A stretch of 18,000 nucleotides of DNA, taken from contig DAOWLV010000014.1 of the NCBI GenBank assembly GCA_030643455.1, positions 1 through 18,000 on the forward strand. Reading direction: 5' to 3'. Origin of the DNA: Candidatus Krumholzibacteriia bacterium (GTDB lineage: Bacteria > Krumholzibacteriota > Krumholzibacteriia > LZORAL124-64-63). The notes below the pieces were generated by a model that was not told where the DNA came from, did not search any database, and saw only the letters and a program-made list of their open reading frames with translations. Both the position numbers and the translations under genes were made by a program. This document shows positions 15,956-18,000 of the stretch, piece after piece (the stretch's first letter is position 1; each line of letters opens with the position of its first letter).

Positions 15956-18000
15956 TTAGGGATTGATAGGAAGACCGAAGTATTGCAGCACCCAGCGGAT
16001 GGCCTTTCGGGAATCTTCCTCGTCGAACCGGTAGGGATCGAATCCCCAGAACACATCGGCCCTTCGCACCGGCTTGTCTTCGATCATCTTGTAGGACATG
16101 AAACCATAGTTCTTGCCGTTGGTCAGGGAACTGGCGCGGCTCACACCCTGATAGCTGGTCAGACCCTTGGGACCGCAACCATTCTTGACTTCGTCGAGTT
16201 CGAAGCTGGTGTAAACGCTCCCGGGCCATTCCGGATCTGGTGAAACGGGATCATTCCACTCGATTTCCCGCAGCCAATCCAACCGCGAAATACCCCGGAA
16301 CATGGGCTCAACGCACATTCCGCCTGGAGCTTCCAACGCTTCACATTCCTGGAGAATGATGGGTTCGGGACGCCCGCCGATGTTCTCATCGTAGAACTCG
16401 TCGTTACGGAACGGGAACTGGTAATCCTCGTTGAGGAGAGCCAGGGTGCCGTTCTGTGCAGCGGTCACATCCTGCCAATCGATTTCATTATTGGTAAACA
16501 TCGTGTCGGCAATCACACCGGGACCGATGCTGTGATTCAACTTGAAATCCGAATCGAGGTACAACCCTTTCAGACCGACGCAATTGGAGGTCCGTTCGAA
16601 CTTGGCAATGGTATTCCGGCTATAAATGGTCTTGGTGCCCGGGGAGGTCCAGTCGAGGGCCGCAATACCGGCGGTGGCGGAGGGATACATCCTGGGGCCA
16701 CGCTGCACTCGAGTGCCATCCGGCTGCTCGGCGGTGCCGAAACCAGTGATGTAGGCGGTCCCGTTGACCACGAAAATTGGTTGGCGAGAGCGGAAAACCA
16801 TGGGCACCATGTAATTTGGAAGCCCCTCGATGAAGGATTCCATGCTGCTGCCACCGACCAGGAAGAAGTTCCCGCCACGTACCTGATAGGGAGCCAACCA
16901 GACGAACTGGTCGACGCCGGCCCGGGGCCGGAATTTCTGGAACATGAGCTGGTTCTCGTCATTGAACTGTGCGTAACAGAGCACCGCCTTGTACTTGACC
17001 AGGTCGGCGTAAACCACGGGGTCGGTGTGGTCCTTCCAGTCGCGGTCCCAGGTAAAACCGCCCACGCCGCCGGAGCCTTCGGCCAGGAAGTGCCAGAAGG
17101 CATTACGATACACTTCTGAATTCCGGGGATTGCCATTGGCGTCGGGCCAGTTGTTGGTCAGGGCGGCCGGGTCGAAAACCTGGTCAATGACCAGAAGCGG
17201 CAACTGGTTTTCCAGCGACACGTAGGGAATGACCTGCAGCCTCCACAGGAGGGTTCGGGATTGACCGGAGTCATCCACCACCCGCAGGGTGAAGGTATGG
17301 AGGCCATCCTGGAAGGAACGTTCGGTGGCAAAAAGATTCTGTTTTGAAAGCCCCGGGGGAACGGCCCAGCCGGGATCGTTGGGGTCGGTCGAATCGATCA
17401 GGTCCCAGCCGTGCCGATAGGACACGATTTCACCATTGTAGGCTATGGCGTCGGCGGTCCAACTGAAATTCATGGGCTGGCCGCTGGCGATGTCATCGTC
17501 CATTTCCGAGGAGTTGGCCGATCCCAGGAATGGTTCTCCCAAGATCACATTGGGTGAGAAACCGCCCCGCTTGATCCAGAGGTTGGCCACCTCGACCTGG
17601 TAACTATGGCCGATGCTGACGGCGCCGGCGGTGTCACGGACCTGTACCGCGAACAGAAAGTATTGCCCATCCGGCTGATCAGGGAACTGGACGCGCCGGT
17701 CTTCCTCCCGGGATGCGTAACCACGCCAGGCAGACCAGTCGGGGTCCTCGAAGTCAAGGACCTCATCCCAATGTGCATCGTACTCGAATGGTGTCCGGAT
17801 ATAACGGGGCTCTCCGGCTTCCGTGGTGTCGTACTGGGCCGATATCCACAGAAAACGGACCTGGGTGGGCACATTGAGTTCGAAATCGATATCCGTACCC
17901 TTCCACCCGATGTTGACCGAGCCAGGCACGGTCTGGAAGCTCTGGTTGTTGAGGTCGGGATAGACCACCTCGCATGTGGGTACGATCGTTGTCGAGGTAA
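15956..18000 (-). CDS. Large, probably exported protein of unknown family, N-terminus beyond the window
   Basis: The frame is open to the window edge, so at least 680 residues are seen and the true start lies upstream; an in-frame GTG at 17968 is unlikely to be the start. The first ~240 visible residues have fibronectin/Ig-like strands (QYFLFAVQVRDTAGAV, GLHTFTLRVVDDSGQSR), with a proline-rich turn before LPLLVIDQVFD. The next part is a mixed alpha/beta region (YRNAFWHFLAEGSG, VKYKAVLCYAQFNDENQ, GGNFFLVGGSSMESF) that recalls the amidotransferase-like domains of secreted FCB proteins; this is weak. The last ~180 residues carry several Cys and end FGLPINP, with no sorting-like module. It shares direction and secreted character with the Asp-box protein gene 78 bases downstream. 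I cannot assign a function. Confidence 0.75.
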   Translation of the reverse strand, partial: TSTTIVPTCEVVYPDLNNQSFQTVPGSVNIGWKGTDIDFELNVPTQVRFLWISAQYDTTEAGEPRYIRTPFEYDAHWDEVLDFEDPDWSAWRGYASREEDRRVQFPDQPDGQYFLFAVQVRDTAGAVSIGHSYQVEVANLWIKRGGFSPNVILGEPFLGSANSSEMDDDIASGQPMNFSWTADAIAYNGEIVSYRHGWDLIDSTDPNDPGWAVPPGLSKQNLFATERSFQDGLHTFTLRVVDDSGQSRTLLWRLQVIPYVSLENQLPLLVIDQVFDPAALTNNWPDANGNPRNSEVYRNAFWHFLAEGSGGVGGFTWDRDWKDHTDPVVYADLVKYKAVLCYAQFNDENQLMFQKFRPRAGVDQFVWLAPYQVRGGNFFLVGGSSMESFIEGLPNYMVPMVFRSRQPIFVVNGTAYITGFGTAEQPDGTRVQRGPRMYPSATAGIAALDWTSPGTKTIYSRNTIAKFERTSNCVGLKGLYLDSDFKLNHSIGPGVIADTMFTNNEIDWQDVTAAQNGTLALLNEDYQFPFRNDEFYDENIGGRPEPIILQECEALEAPGGMCVEPMFRGISRLDWLREIEWNDPVSPDPEWPGSVYTSFELDEVKNGCGPKGLTSYQGVSRASSLTNGKNYGFMSYKMIEDKPVRRADVFWGFDPYRFDEEDSRKAIRWVLQYFGLPINP

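Overview
The window looks like a chromosome segment of a GC-rich, diderm bacterium of the FCB superphylum, of the Krumholzibacteriota/Eisenbacteria/Latescibacterota kind. This placement is inferred from content: large secreted proteins with BNR/Asp-box or lamin-tail domains ending in FlgD-like/type-A-sorting-like C-terminal modules, outer-membrane beta-barrel-like proteins ending in Trp, and a Bat-like VWA membrane protein. No rRNA or other marker gene is present to fix the phylum. All convincing genes are on the minus strand, so transcription runs from high to low coordinates. I saw no tRNA, rRNA, CRISPR array, insertion sequence or phage gene. No gap longer than 300 bases lacks a gene; the largest is 13257-13489.

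Layout in order of transcription: (a) 18000-13490 encodes two secreted proteins. The first is a 5'-truncated protein of unknown family. The second is an Asp-box beta-propeller protein with a C-terminal sorting-like domain, ended by a clear intrinsic terminator at 13390-13424. (b) 13256-10564 is pyruvate phosphate dikinase (ppdK), which carries a single-base frameshift near 10747-10749. The frameshift separates the catalytic-cysteine region from the rest of the enzyme. (c) 10557-8200, six bases further on, is a VWA-domain membrane protein. (d) 8122-3886 is a tightly coupled three-gene block with 4-base overlaps: a secreted lamin-tail protein and two predicted outer-membrane barrel proteins. (e) 3892-2068 is an unrecognised protein with HEAT-like C-terminal sequence; its 5' end appears broken by one or two frameshifts. 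(f) 1964-1 holds a class I aminotransferase whose stop codon overlaps the start of carbamate kinase (arcC, cut by the window edge), preceded by a plausible promoter at 2034-2062.

Functionally the window mixes central metabolism (PEP/pyruvate conversion, amino-acid transamination, carbamoyl phosphate/ATP chemistry) with cell-envelope and secreted proteins. The best candidate for an undescribed system is the block at 8122-2068: a lamin-tail/FlgD-like secreted protein, two barrel-like proteins and a HEAT-like protein. Its function cannot be read from the sequence. A second theme is three putative single-base losses (ppdK once, the HEAT-like gene twice), which may be assembly errors or real lesions.
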